NCBI GenBank assembly: GCA_016840285.1
Contig: JAEOSR010000076.1
Span: 1 to 35,288, forward strand
DNA: 35,288 nt
From: Candidatus Hodarchaeota archaeon
GTDB taxonomy: Archaea > Asgardarchaeota > Heimdallarchaeia > Hodarchaeales > Hodarchaeaceae
Direction of reading: 5' to 3'
A program made the position numbers and the translations under genes. The notes under the pieces are model-generated. The model searched no databases. It saw only the letters and a list, made by a program, of their open reading frames with translations, and was not told the origin of the DNA. This document shows positions 9,096 to 17,310 of this stretch, piece by piece. Position 1 is the stretch's first letter; the number at the start of each line of letters is the position of its first letter.

Positions 9096-11423
9096 ATGAA
9101 ACGTTATAGAATGATATTTATCTTATTTCTAGTATTTTTTTTTGTCGTACAATCCCCATTAAATCCTGTGATGGCTGGGACTCAGACGTCAGGAACTTTC
9201 TACGGATTTGATTGGGAATATGGAGAAGAGTCTAGAAATTTCACAAAATCTGTTGAATATTCTGATTCTTTTTCCGAAAATGAATCGCGAACCGTCACGC
9301 GATCCTATACCAGAAATGCACATATTCGCACAGGATTAGAGATACAGGATATTTTCTGGGAACGCTGGACGAATCGATCAAAAACAGCTCCTAGTGCTAC
9401 TTGGGAATTACCAGGATCTCCCCAAAATTGGTTGGGGTATCGTGCTGATGGTTATTTAACAAATGCTTCAGGTCCTGCAGGTGCCTGGTACCGTTATGTG
9501 GGTATCACAGGTGAAACTCCATGGTTACCATGGCAACAAAAATTGAATATCACATGGTTTGGACGCCAGATAGATATTGGACTTGCAGAAAATATTCTGT
9601 TCCATACTTGGTTCACATCTTATACGAATTTAACTGTTATAAAGAATGAAACAGTTCCAATGCAAGACTGGCTAGGAACAATACACGGCTATACAGAGGT
9701 ACCTTCGTATAATATTACCTATTCTTATAATGGAGGAACACCATCCGACCCGAGTGATGATGAAATTGTCTTCACAGAACAATTGAATCCCCGCTTTGTT
9801 CTGGTTAGGATTAAAACAAAAATAGCCGAGGTCAGTGTCAATGAAACCGTTTCTGTAGCAGCATCCCTATCAGGGCAATTCAACTTCTCAGGTACATGGG
9901 AAGAGAACTTATATGGGCAACATGTATCTGTGAAGGATAGTACAAATTATTGGTTTGATTACTTCGCCCTAATCTCTGGTAACGTTAATTATAACTATAA
10001 AGGTGGATTTACTCTGGAAGGTAGTCTTTCTAATAATGTGACTCGCGAAGTAGAGTTCACTAGGAACAACAGTGATGTTTCTGAATCAATTCGCCCAGTA
10101 GGGCTTCAATCGTTACGGATACGTCTTGCGGGGGAATGGGATAATTATGCTGAGGAATCTGGTATATTACATGGTCAAGGGGCTATTCAGAGTATGATTC
10201 AAGTTCTTCTGACAAAAGCCTCAACCACTCAATTCCCCAATCTTGCAGTATGGGGTAATTTTAATCCTGGACGGATCATCGGATACAAGGATGTAGATGG
10301 TGATGATATTCTTACAGCTTTTCTTAATGAGTCACAAATTGAAACACCTGATGCAATCATGGCTATTGGGTTCCCTGAGGGAGCTCATCTCGAAGGATCT
10401 TATTTAGCTAATTCTAGTCTGGATGCTGATGTTTACATGTCTCTTGGTGATTGGATCATCGCTGATGATGAATCATCTGTTACAAGAGATTTTGATAAAG
10501 CAATTAATGTGACTTGGGGTTATGATCCACGAATCCCTGATCCTGACTTTGATGTAAGTTTGGTTTGGGTTGATCCCGTTGAGTCAAAAGGTGAAGCTAC
10601 CTTTGAATGGAACACCACTTACGCTAATACCCCGATGACATGGTGGGCAAAAAATGACTCAGCAGAGCGGGTTGTAAGAGATGATACAGACCTAACTTAT
10701 AGCTATTCTCTGACTATAGATCCTGTTTCTGGAAAGGCCATTTTAACAAGTACATATCAGCAATCAGAAATCACAGATCCCCAATTAAGAGAAATGATGA
10801 ATTCTCAAGAAATGAGTATGGCTACTTATCGTCGGGATTACTATCTCTCTATGACTCGGATCGGTGCTGACACGTCAGGATCCTTTGCTCGCCCCGAAAC
10901 TCAATTCGATATGACCGTGGCAGGAGAAGATCTCTTTTCACAGGACTTTGGAGGCATTAAAGAGGCGTATTACTTAAAAAGTGATCCTGATACCTCTTAC
11001 CAATCTGGTACATCGGTTCTAAACCTACTTACAGCAGAGGGCTTTTCAGGTGAACCCACTAATCAAACAAAGAGAAATCCTTACTCTTCTCCCATATCCA
11101 AGCGGCTTGCTGCTGCCCTTACTCAATGGTCAGCCGATACTCACACAGATGATGTATCATGGATTTTTCGAGAGAATTTGGTGATAACAAGTTATCCAAC
11201 ATGGAATGGAGATGGGATTACTCATGATCCCACCTATGCAGCCTCCTACATTGGAACAGACGAGCGAATTGAAGAAACTTCTGAGACATTAGATACAACG
11301 TCAGAAACATCAAAAGCACCTCCTTCTACTCCTGAAGATGGCGTTCCTGGATTTGGCCTCGGAATGTCCCTAGTTTTATTATCTGTAGTCACCCTACTAG
11401 TTAGAAAGCGTAAATATCGTTAA
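9096..11423 (+). CDS. Large secreted protein with PGF-CTERM-type sorting tail
   Basis: Residues 1-27 are a signal peptide (basic MKRYR, hydrophobic core, VMA before the likely cleavage). The body is rich in Thr, Ser, Asn, Trp and Tyr, with many N-x-S/T sequons, as in glycosylated archaeal surface proteins; I recognise no domain in it. A Ser/Thr/Glu-rich linker (about 725-745) leads to VPGFG at 750-754, a membrane helix (to 769) and the basic end RKRKYR. This tripartite tail matches PGF-CTERM signals processed by archaeosortases, and an archaeosortase-like gene lies at 22758. The ATG has only a weak ribosome site; a GGAGGT at 9046-9051 is too far upstream. A TATA-like TATAAAG lies at 8971-8977. 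A hairpin terminator follows. Confidence 0.75.
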   Translation: MKRYRMIFILFLVFFFVVQSPLNPVMAGTQTSGTFYGFDWEYGEESRNFTKSVEYSDSFSENESRTVTRSYTRNAHIRTGLEIQDIFWERWTNRSKTAPSATWELPGSPQNWLGYRADGYLTNASGPAGAWYRYVGITGETPWLPWQQKLNITWFGRQIDIGLAENILFHTWFTSYTNLTVIKNETVPMQDWLGTIHGYTEVPSYNITYSYNGGTPSDPSDDEIVFTEQLNPRFVLVRIKTKIAEVSVNETVSVAASLSGQFNFSGTWEENLYGQHVSVKDSTNYWFDYFALISGNVNYNYKGGFTLEGSLSNNVTREVEFTRNNSDVSESIRPVGLQSLRIRLAGEWDNYAEESGILHGQGAIQSMIQVLLTKASTTQFPNLAVWGNFNPGRIIGYKDVDGDDILTAFLNESQIETPDAIMAIGFPEGAHLEGSYLANSSLDADVYMSLGDWIIADDESSVTRDFDKAINVTWGYDPRIPDPDFDVSLVWVDPVESKGEATFEWNTTYANTPMTWWAKNDSAERVVRDDTDLTYSYSLTIDPVSGKAILTSTYQQSEITDPQLREMMNSQEMSMATYRRDYYLSMTRIGADTSGSFARPETQFDMTVAGEDLFSQDFGGIKEAYYLKSDPDTSYQSGTSVLNLLTAEGFSGEPTNQTKRNPYSSPISKRLAAALTQWSADTHTDDVSWIFRENLVITSYPTWNGDGITHDPTYAASYIGTDERIEETSETLDTTSETSKAPPSTPEDGVPGFGLGMSLVLLSVVTLLVRKRKYR

Positions 11424-11442
11424 AATGGCATGTGAGTGATAC

Positions 11443-11495
11443 AAAAGCTGGTAAAAAATAGTGATTTGCCCAGCTTTTCTTCCTCCCTTTTTTTT
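11443..11495 (+). terminator. Hairpin plus T-tract terminator after the PGF-CTERM protein gene
   Basis: AAAAGCTGG (11443-11451) and CCAGCTTTT (11470-11478) form a perfect nine-base-pair stem with an 18-base loop. A pyrimidine-rich stretch ending in eight T (11488-11495) follows. It sits 20 bases after the stop codon at 11423 and separates the surface-protein gene from the MFS gene. Confidence 0.7.
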
Positions 11496-11622
11496 CCTGC
11501 TTGCTTCTTGAAAGTAATTATAAATGAAGGGGAAATTCCTCCTTTCTGTAATAAATTATCTGACATGAGAGTTGTATCCCTTCACATCTACTCGGATGAC
11601 ATTTCTTTGAGGTAATGTTCCA

Positions 11623-12987
11623 ATGACAAAAAATGAGAAGGTTGAGGAGGACATTGATAAGAACCCGGATGAAGAATCCTCCTCAATCCCTACTAGTAAC
11701 TTGAGAGAAAAAGTTCCCATATGGGGAACGAGTATTGGATATGCTGCTGGTAGATCCTCTATTTTTGTTTACTTATCTTATTTTGGAATTGTCCTTGGAG
11801 CGACTCCATTAGAACAATCAATCTTAACCTCAGTTAGAAATCTAGGAGCTAACATATTTCAGGGAATTTGGGGATGGTTATCTGATCTCCGTGGAAGAAA
11901 ATTTGTCATAACTATCGGCCTTTCAACACTTGCATTATCCTGTCTGGTTTCACCCTTTGTAAGGAATCCAGCGGAGCTTGTAATTATATCATTGGTTATG
12001 ACAAGTATTGGATTTAGTATCATTCCGGCATGGAACGCTTTCTTGGGGGATTATGCATTTGAAGAGGTTCGAGCCTCGTTTGTTGGCAAAATAAACTCAA
12101 TAGGCACAATGAGCTCTGTCTTTTTAATTTTAATTTTGGGGATTCTGATGGAATTGAGCCCTTTCCCTTTTCCTGATCTCCCAGAGGATTATGCATTAAG
12201 TAAACCAGTCTTTTTTATCCCTTTTTTTGCAGCTGGATTGGTTTTTTTAGTAACAATCATTGTTTCTTATTTTTTGATAGAGAAGTATGATGCTAAGGAT
12301 AGGGTAGTGATTGATGAGGAGTTTCATCCATCGTGGAAAATGTTAATTCAGAGAAATAAACCTTTCAAGCGATTTTTACCTATAAGTGCATTCTTCTCAT
12401 TTGCAATGAGTACAGCTTGGCCAATTTTCCCTTTTGTTACTTTGAGAGTCGCTGATTCTTGGTTAATGGTGGCACTAATTTGGATTATGTTTAACATACC
12501 ACGAGGATTGGGTCAAAACATAGGTGGCCGTCTAGCAGATGACTACTTCAACAAAAAAATTGTCATCTTGTTTTCTAGGTTAGGTTATACCACAGTTCCT
12601 TTGGGATATGCTATAGGACTCGTGACAGGAAATCCATGGTTTTTAGTATTAGCAAATATTCTTGGAGGATTTGCTTTTGGTGCTGAAGATACTAGCGTTG
12701 CTACATATTCCTTGGATTGTTCTACTGAAGAAACTAAAGGGCGATATTATTCAATATTATTGACTGCAGGAGGACTTTTTGCTTTCATAGGATCCCTATT
12801 TTCTGGCTTTATTATGGATATTTGGTTACGAGCGGCGGGAATTGATTATAACAGTCTTGATTTCAATATAGTTCTCTTCTTCATGCTAATCATGATAGCT
12901 CTTCTGAGAGTAGTCTCTGCTAGTTTGCATAAATTCATCTATTCTAATCCTCTAGATTTTGAATTAGATCAACTGACCTCTCCGTAA
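11623..12987 (+). CDS. Major facilitator superfamily permease
   Basis: About twelve membrane helices over 454 residues after a charged cytoplasmic N-terminus (about 35 residues, Glu/Asp/Lys-rich). The loop between helices 2 and 3 carries the MFS motif-A pattern GWLSDLRGRKFVI, and a related copy GGRLADDYFNKKIVI lies between helices 8 and 9, as expected from the twofold repeat. This is the drug:proton antiporter-like branch, but the substrate cannot be assigned. The ATG is preceded by TTGAGGTAATG. Single gene, with a terminator before it and a 143-base gap after it. Confidence 0.88.
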   Translation: MTKNEKVEEDIDKNPDEESSSIPTSNLREKVPIWGTSIGYAAGRSSIFVYLSYFGIVLGATPLEQSILTSVRNLGANIFQGIWGWLSDLRGRKFVITIGLSTLALSCLVSPFVRNPAELVIISLVMTSIGFSIIPAWNAFLGDYAFEEVRASFVGKINSIGTMSSVFLILILGILMELSPFPFPDLPEDYALSKPVFFIPFFAAGLVFLVTIIVSYFLIEKYDAKDRVVIDEEFHPSWKMLIQRNKPFKRFLPISAFFSFAMSTAWPIFPFVTLRVADSWLMVALIWIMFNIPRGLGQNIGGRLADDYFNKKIVILFSRLGYTTVPLGYAIGLVTGNPWFLVLANILGGFAFGAEDTSVATYSLDCSTEETKGRYYSILLTAGGLFAFIGSLFSGFIMDIWLRAAGIDYNSLDFNIVLFFMLIMIALLRVVSASLHKFIYSNPLDFELDQLTSP

Positions 12988-13130
12988 GAGATTTGGTTTT
13001 TTAGTAAATTTGGTTCTTGCTTTCACAAGTGCTATTATTTGCATAACATGTGGCCATATCAATTAGGAAGGGAAATAAGGATGTAACTTAGTAAATCAAT
13101 AGTAAACGTATGACTGGAGGTTAAAAACTC

Positions 13131-13745
13131 ATGAGTATCCTTTCGCGAATCTTTGCGCGAAGTAAAAAATCGAAATTAACAATTGGGATTCTAGGTGCGC
13201 CCAATGCTGGGAAAACAACGCTAGCTAATAGAATTTCCAGTGAATGTGGGAACGGAACCCCCCTTGGAGAAGTTAGCCCAATTCCCCATGAAACACGTGA
13301 TGTGGTGGCACTAGGACATTGTACAGTCTCTGATCATAGTGGCTCACTTGATCTGACTGTTGTTGATACTCCAGGGATTGCAACATCAGTTGACTATCGG
13401 GAATTTCAATCTTTTGGATTATCCCGACAGGAGAGTATAGAACGCGCTAAAGAAGCAACAAGAGGCGTTATTAAAGCTATCCAATCTCTTGACAAGCTCG
13501 ATGCTGCAATCGTTGTTGTTGACGCTGCCCGAGCTCCATTTGACCAGATTAACTGGACTGTACTTGGCAATTTAGAAGCAAGGAATATTCCATTAATTGT
13601 AGCTGCAAACAAGACAGATCTACCTGACGCTGATATAAACCTCGTGGAGGATACTTTCCAAAGCGCTATAATTCCTATATCAGCAAAAGAAGGCAGTGGG
13701 ATGAATGAACTTTATGGTAGTATCCTTTCTATAGCCAGTATGTAG
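13131..13745 (+). CDS. arvA: Era-like small GTPase, ArvA/OapA-type
   Basis: A bare G domain of 204 residues: G1 GAPNAGKT (22-29), switch I ETRD (T55), G3 DTPG (79-82), G4 NKTD (160-163) and G5 SAK (184-186). It looks like the G domain of Era/Der but has no KH domain and no second G domain. The following genes encode a DUF2073 protein and a small zinc-ribbon protein, the conserved archaeal trio named OapABC/ArvABC in haloarchaea, where the GTPase is needed for extracellular vesicle formation. The role here is inferred from that synteny. The ATG has a strong CTGGAGGTTA ribosome site. The stop touches the ribosome site of the next gene, so the three are one operon. Confidence 0.85.
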   Translation: MSILSRIFARSKKSKLTIGILGAPNAGKTTLANRISSECGNGTPLGEVSPIPHETRDVVALGHCTVSDHSGSLDLTVVDTPGIATSVDYREFQSFGLSRQESIERAKEATRGVIKAIQSLDKLDAAIVVVDAARAPFDQINWTVLGNLEARNIPLIVAANKTDLPDADINLVEDTFQSAIIPISAKEGSGMNELYGSILSIASM

Positions 13746-13757
13746 GTGGGTTCAAGC

Positions 13758-14075
13758 ATGGAACTAAAAATAGATTTTGTAACCGAAAATTCAACACGAA
13801 GAATGAATTCTACCCAGAAATGCGATTTCATCATCTCAAAACTTAGACGAGATAGAGTCGTTGTATTCGAAGGAGGCCTTAAACCTAATGAAGAGGCTAT
13901 TTTGATTGAAGAAGCAATGAGTCAAATAGACCATGAAAGTTTCTTAGGGTACAAAATTATCAATCCTACTCCTCTCCGAGGTCCTAGTGCAGGTTTGTTT
14001 TCTCGACATAAAGACATTAAAATGACTGTTATCGCTCCATATGAATATGAACATCTTTCAGTAGCTCTTGTCTAG
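13758..14075 (+). CDS. arvB: DUF2073 protein, ArvB/OapB-like
   Basis: Short archaeal-specific protein (105 residues) with the pattern LRRDRVVVFEGGLKPNEEA in the middle and GYKIINPTP...SAGLF towards the end, which I recognise as DUF2073. No catalytic motif is evident; it is always seen next to an Era-like GTPase, so it probably works with it. The ATG at 13758 has AGGTGGG at 13744-13750; the in-frame GTG at 13746 would place its start inside that site. Translation is likely coupled to the GTPase gene, whose stop codon (13743-13745) overlaps the ribosome site. Function beyond association with the GTPase is unknown. Confidence 0.8.
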   Translation: MELKIDFVTENSTRRMNSTQKCDFIISKLRRDRVVVFEGGLKPNEEAILIEEAMSQIDHESFLGYKIINPTPLRGPSAGLFSRHKDIKMTVIAPYEYEHLSVALV

Positions 14076-14091
14076 GTTTTGGGGTAATATA

Positions 14092-14439
14092 GTGAGCCTA
14101 GCTGATGGTAAAATCAACTTAAATCGGTATAAATGTGCTCAGTGTCAACGAGCTCCTACAAAAGCTCAAGAACTCTTTCACGGATGCACATGCGGCCACC
14201 GGCTTTTCCGAATAATACGACAAGATGAGAATGTTATCACTCCAAATAAGAGAACGAAGCATGATGCTGTAAAAGCCGATAAAATGAATTTTCTTACAGT
14301 TCAGGAACTTGAAGTCGGTATTTACAACATTAACGTGGAAAAGTTATTTACTGATAAATCTGATGAGAAAACCTCTTCTCCAGTCATTGTAGGTAATAAT
14401 GGAGTCTTTTCAATCCATTTAAAGCCCTATAAGAAGTGA
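14092..14439 (+). CDS. arvC: Zinc-ribbon protein, ArvC/OapC-like
   Basis: 115 residues with an N-terminal zinc site C15-x2-C18 ... C32-x-C34 followed by GHRLFRII, a lysine-rich linker, and a C-terminal beta-rich segment (LTVQELEVGIYNINVEKLF). It is the third member of the GTPase/DUF2073/zinc-ribbon operon. I favour the GTG at 14092 with GGGGT (14081-14085) upstream; a TTG at 14068 would overlap the previous gene by eight bases and has no clear ribosome site. It converges on the coiled-coil gene with 16 bases between stops. Its molecular role is not known; zinc binding is inferred from the Cys pairs. Confidence 0.75.
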   Translation: MSLADGKINLNRYKCAQCQRAPTKAQELFHGCTCGHRLFRIIRQDENVITPNKRTKHDAVKADKMNFLTVQELEVGIYNINVEKLFTDKSDEKTSSPVIVGNNGVFSIHLKPYKK

Positions 14440-14455
14440 TACCTATCTAAAGGGT

Positions 14456-15376
14456 TTATTTTGCTCTTTTAATTAGTCTAATCTCCCGCGATACTTCATT
14501 GAATTCACACACGGCTAGTTCGTGAAGATGACGAAGATGGGTACGGCAAATAATAGGAGGAATTCCTACCTCAGTTGACAATGTGTCTAAAGCAAGTGAT
14601 CTTTTCTTAGTATTCTCAAAATAGTCAACTAGATATAGTAAGATTCTTCCTAACTCTGATTTTTGCAAGACAACTCGTATATGTCTGTCCCTTGCTAGTG
14701 TCCCTGTCGATTCACGCGCTAAATCCTCTCTCATCTGTCCTGTTCGTTCTTCCATCCGAGAGATTTCCAATTTTAGTTGATCTTGGACTTCCAGATGGCT
14801 AGTCTCAATTTCTTTGATTTCTTCCTCGGTCTGCTGGATCAAATCTTGCATCTTTGCAATTTGGTTCAAATACGCTTCTTTTTCACCTTGAAGAGTTTCA
14901 ATCATTGTTTGGGTTTTCTGCAATGTGGTTTTGTATTCTTGGGTTTTTTCTTCCGTGGTAGTTAATTCATTCTTTATTTCTCTTAATTCAAGTTCCATAG
15001 CGATTATTTGTTCGGATTTCTCATGAAGATGCTTTTGAGAATCTGATTTGATCTTATTCAATTTCTCTTCAAGAATATTCACTTCATAATTTTTAGCTTC
15101 AGACTCTGTCCTTAATGCAACGATCGATTGAGTTTTATCATTTAATAGAGACTTGGTTTCTAATAATTCTTTTTCAAGCTTCTTTTCTCTTTCTTGGGAT
15201 TCAGTTCGATAAACCGCTAGCTGATCTTGTAATTGTTGTACTTGATCTTCTAACTTTTGGATTTCCTTCGTGTGATTAATAACTGTAGATGAACTCCCGG
15301 AATCATTGGATTCTGAGGGATCTAATTCCTTCTGTTGATCTGAATATTGGTTTTGTTTGAATTCCTCATTTCCCAT
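14456..15376 (-). CDS. Long coiled-coil protein with C-terminal winged helix
   Basis: After a polar, Ser/Asp/Gln-rich start (about 35 residues), residues 40-215 are a near-continuous coiled coil rich in Glu, Lys, Gln and Leu with heptad spacing. The last 80 residues (from RHIRVVLQKSELGRILLYLVDYF) are compact and look like a winged helix: helix, TLSTEVGIPPIICRTHLRHLHEL as recognition unit, then a beta wing ending in REIRLIKRAK. The combination suggests a dimeric DNA-associated or scaffold protein rather than an enzyme. Start is the ATG at 15376; a TTG at 15391 is possible but less likely. TTTTAAAGA on the minus strand at about 15421-15429 could be its TATA box. No partner is clear; the neighbour across the convergent junction is the GTPase operon. 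Confidence 0.65.
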   Translation of the reverse strand: MGNEEFKQNQYSDQQKELDPSESNDSGSSSTVINHTKEIQKLEDQVQQLQDQLAVYRTESQEREKKLEKELLETKSLLNDKTQSIVALRTESEAKNYEVNILEEKLNKIKSDSQKHLHEKSEQIIAMELELREIKNELTTTEEKTQEYKTTLQKTQTMIETLQGEKEAYLNQIAKMQDLIQQTEEEIKEIETSHLEVQDQLKLEISRMEERTGQMREDLARESTGTLARDRHIRVVLQKSELGRILLYLVDYFENTKKRSLALDTLSTEVGIPPIICRTHLRHLHELAVCEFNEVSREIRLIKRAK

Positions 15377-15484
15377 ATAATACGACCACAAAAAGGTTTG
15401 TACTATCTTATCATTAGGACTCTTTAAAACTGTTTTTTTTCAATTAATATGTGTAAAATAAGAAAAATATTCTCGAACTGATCG

Positions 15485-15512
15485 AATGTTCTGATAAAAA
15501 CCGCTGAACATT
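15485..15512. repeat. Inverted repeat in a divergent intergenic region
   Basis: AATGTTC (15485-15491) and GAACATT (15506-15512) are perfect inverted copies with a 14-base spacer, lying between the coiled-coil gene (leftward) and the small Cys-rich gene (rightward). The half-site spacing of 21 bases equals two helical turns, as expected for a dimeric DNA-binding protein. Confidence 0.4.
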
Positions 15513-15583
15513 ATGTAATGGTAGAAAATCTTAAAACCAGTAAAAAAGTTACCTTATCATGTAAGAACAGAGAAAAAGAACAA

Positions 15584-15613
15584 TCATGGGGGAAGTTTGC
15601 CACACTTCCATGA
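15584..15613. repeat. Bulged hairpin-forming palindrome
   Basis: The outer arms TCATGG and CCATGA and the inner arms AAGT and ACTT form a ten-base-pair stem with a three-G bulge on the left and a seven-base loop (TTGCCAC). It is unusually GC-rich for this intergenic region and lies about 50 bases before the small Cys-rich gene. It may be an RNA structure, a binding site or a terminator for an unseen short transcript. Confidence 0.4.
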
Positions 15614-15661
15614 ATTTAATTCTTTCTTTTGCGTCTTTCAATTCGAATTATGTGATTTACA

Positions 15662-15859
15662 ATGATATCTACAAAGAAAGGAACAGTTAGCGTTCCCTTA
15701 GTAAAAAAGCAGGGAAAACTTTGCCGTTTGTGCAATGAACTAGCATTATGTAATGAATTTGTATGTTATAAAAAGAAACAAGGCAAAACAAATTGCTCTA
15801 ATTGTGATGAACGCTTATGTCAACATCACTGGCGCATTTACTTCCGTAACAATATATAA
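15662..15859 (+). CDS. Small Cys/His-rich, probably zinc-binding protein
   Basis: A 65-residue basic protein with seven Cys and two adjacent His in 36 residues: C21-x2-C24, C30, C35, C45-x2-C48, C53 and H55-H56. That is enough for one or two zinc sites; the spacing does not match a family I can name with confidence. The spacing of ligands and the basic N-terminus (KK pairs) would suit nucleic acid binding, but this is inference. There is no ribosome site before the ATG, and a ten-base palindrome AATTCGAATT ends 12 bases upstream of it, so a leaderless or very short-leader transcript is possible. Gaps on both sides exceed 200 bases. The Cys pattern makes a chance frame unlikely. Confidence 0.5.
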   Translation: MISTKKGTVSVPLVKKQGKLCRLCNELALCNEFVCYKKKQGKTNCSNCDERLCQHHWRIYFRNNI

Positions 15860-16111
15860 TTTCAGATTTGATTTAACAAATGTACAAAAGTTTTTAGTTT
15901 TTATAAAAAATATTAAGATAGATTAGATTTCTGATTATCCCTACATAGGAAATCATTTTTAGTAATTTCTTAATCAAAATCGATATTCTTTTGACAGAAA
16001 AAAATCATTTGACGATATTCAAGAAAAAAAATTTAAGATTGATATGACATAATTAGCTAATAATAGTCAGAAGAAAGCATTACTCATCTAAAAAGTGGAG
16101 TCTTTGCCAAG

Positions 16112-17269
16112 ATGGATGAATGGAGTGCTATTGTCCTAGCAGGGGGAGTAGGTTCAAGACTCAGACCTCTAACTGCATATTGCCCTAAACCATTGGTACC
16201 AGTTGCAAATAAACCAATGATTGACTATAATTTAGAACTACTAAAGAAAGCCGGAATAAAGGGAAAAATAATTATTATTACAAAGTATCTCCAAAAGGAG
16301 ATTCGTGATTATTTTGCTCGGATTGATCATTTTGATGATTTGGAGATCGTACTTCCCAAAATCGATCCTTTAGATACTGCTGACGCAGTGAGAAAGGCTT
16401 CAAATTATATTGATACGGATCAATTCATTGTTTCAATGGCAGACATTATAACAAATTTATCTATTAGCGATTTTATGGAATTTCATCTTAAAAAAAAGGG
16501 CATTGCAAGCATCACACTGAAAGATATTCCTTATCCGCGTGCTTTTGGCGTTATTTTGCTTAACCAAAATTCTCGGATCTTATTATTTCTAGAGAAACCC
16601 CATCCAGAAGAATTAGGATTAGCAGTTCTGACGTTTTCAAAAAAGGAAACTATTCATCTACAATCTAATTTAGTAAACACAGGAATTTATGCGTTTAAAT
16701 ATGGAGTTCTCGATATTTTAGATACTGTTCATGACTTGATGGACTTCGGAAAGCATGTATTTCCTTATCTTACGCGGGAATACGGAATTTTTGGTTATGT
16801 AAAGAACTACTATTGGATGGATGCAGGTAATCCCCAGACTTATTTATACACAAATTGGGACGTTCTAAGGCGATGGGCATTCCCTTATTTTCCCAAAGCA
16901 ACTTTTGAGGAAAATAGTATCTGGTGGAGCGATCCTAAAGTGGAAATTGTATCAGGAGCTAGGATTGAACCACCAGCAGCGATAGGATCAGCAGTAAAAC
17001 TGAGTAAAAGCACAGTTATTGGTCCTCAGACCGTTCTTGGCGATGAAGTGATTATTGGTGAAAACACTACAATTCATTCCTCTGTTATTTGGGATCATGT
17101 GGAAATTGGTAGTAATGTGAATATCAAAGAATCAGTAATTTGTAATAATGTAATTATTCCAAATAATTCAAAATTGGTCCCAGGAACAGTTGTTGGTCCT
17201 TATACACGAGCTGAAAAACCTCTAATAACCACGAAAGACCAAATAATAAAAGAAAATACCATAATTTAG
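16112..17269 (+). CDS. Sugar-1-phosphate nucleotidyltransferase with hexapeptide-repeat C-terminus
   Basis: The N-terminal 240 residues are an NTP-transferase domain: LAGGVGSRLRPLT (9-21), CPKPLVPVANKPM, and a metal-site region where the usual GD is AD (VSMADIITN). From about residue 270 on, isoleucine-rich hexapeptide repeats (IGPQTVLGDEVIIGENTTI and on) form a left-handed beta helix. The enzyme would make an NDP-sugar (GDP-mannose or dTDP/UDP-glucose type) from a sugar 1-phosphate and NTP for glycans. The next gene is phosphomannomutase-like; the two together equal in length and order the fused nucleotidyltransferase/phosphomannomutase proteins of cyanobacteria and actinobacteria. ATG start with GTGGAG eleven bases upstream. 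A TTTAAG TATA-like element lies near 16030. Confidence 0.85.
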   Translation: MDEWSAIVLAGGVGSRLRPLTAYCPKPLVPVANKPMIDYNLELLKKAGIKGKIIIITKYLQKEIRDYFARIDHFDDLEIVLPKIDPLDTADAVRKASNYIDTDQFIVSMADIITNLSISDFMEFHLKKKGIASITLKDIPYPRAFGVILLNQNSRILLFLEKPHPEELGLAVLTFSKKETIHLQSNLVNTGIYAFKYGVLDILDTVHDLMDFGKHVFPYLTREYGIFGYVKNYYWMDAGNPQTYLYTNWDVLRRWAFPYFPKATFEENSIWWSDPKVEIVSGARIEPPAAIGSAVKLSKSTVIGPQTVLGDEVIIGENTTIHSSVIWDHVEIGSNVNIKESVICNNVIIPNNSKLVPGTVVGPYTRAEKPLITTKDQIIKENTII

Positions 17270-17310
17270 CGTGATACAACTTATACATCTGTTAAAAAAG
17301 GTTATTATTA

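Noticed and set aside
15981..16020. CGATATTC repeated at 15981 and 16013 before the nucleotidyltransferase gene.
   Set aside because: Only two short copies 32 bases apart in very AT-rich DNA; not distinguishable from chance.
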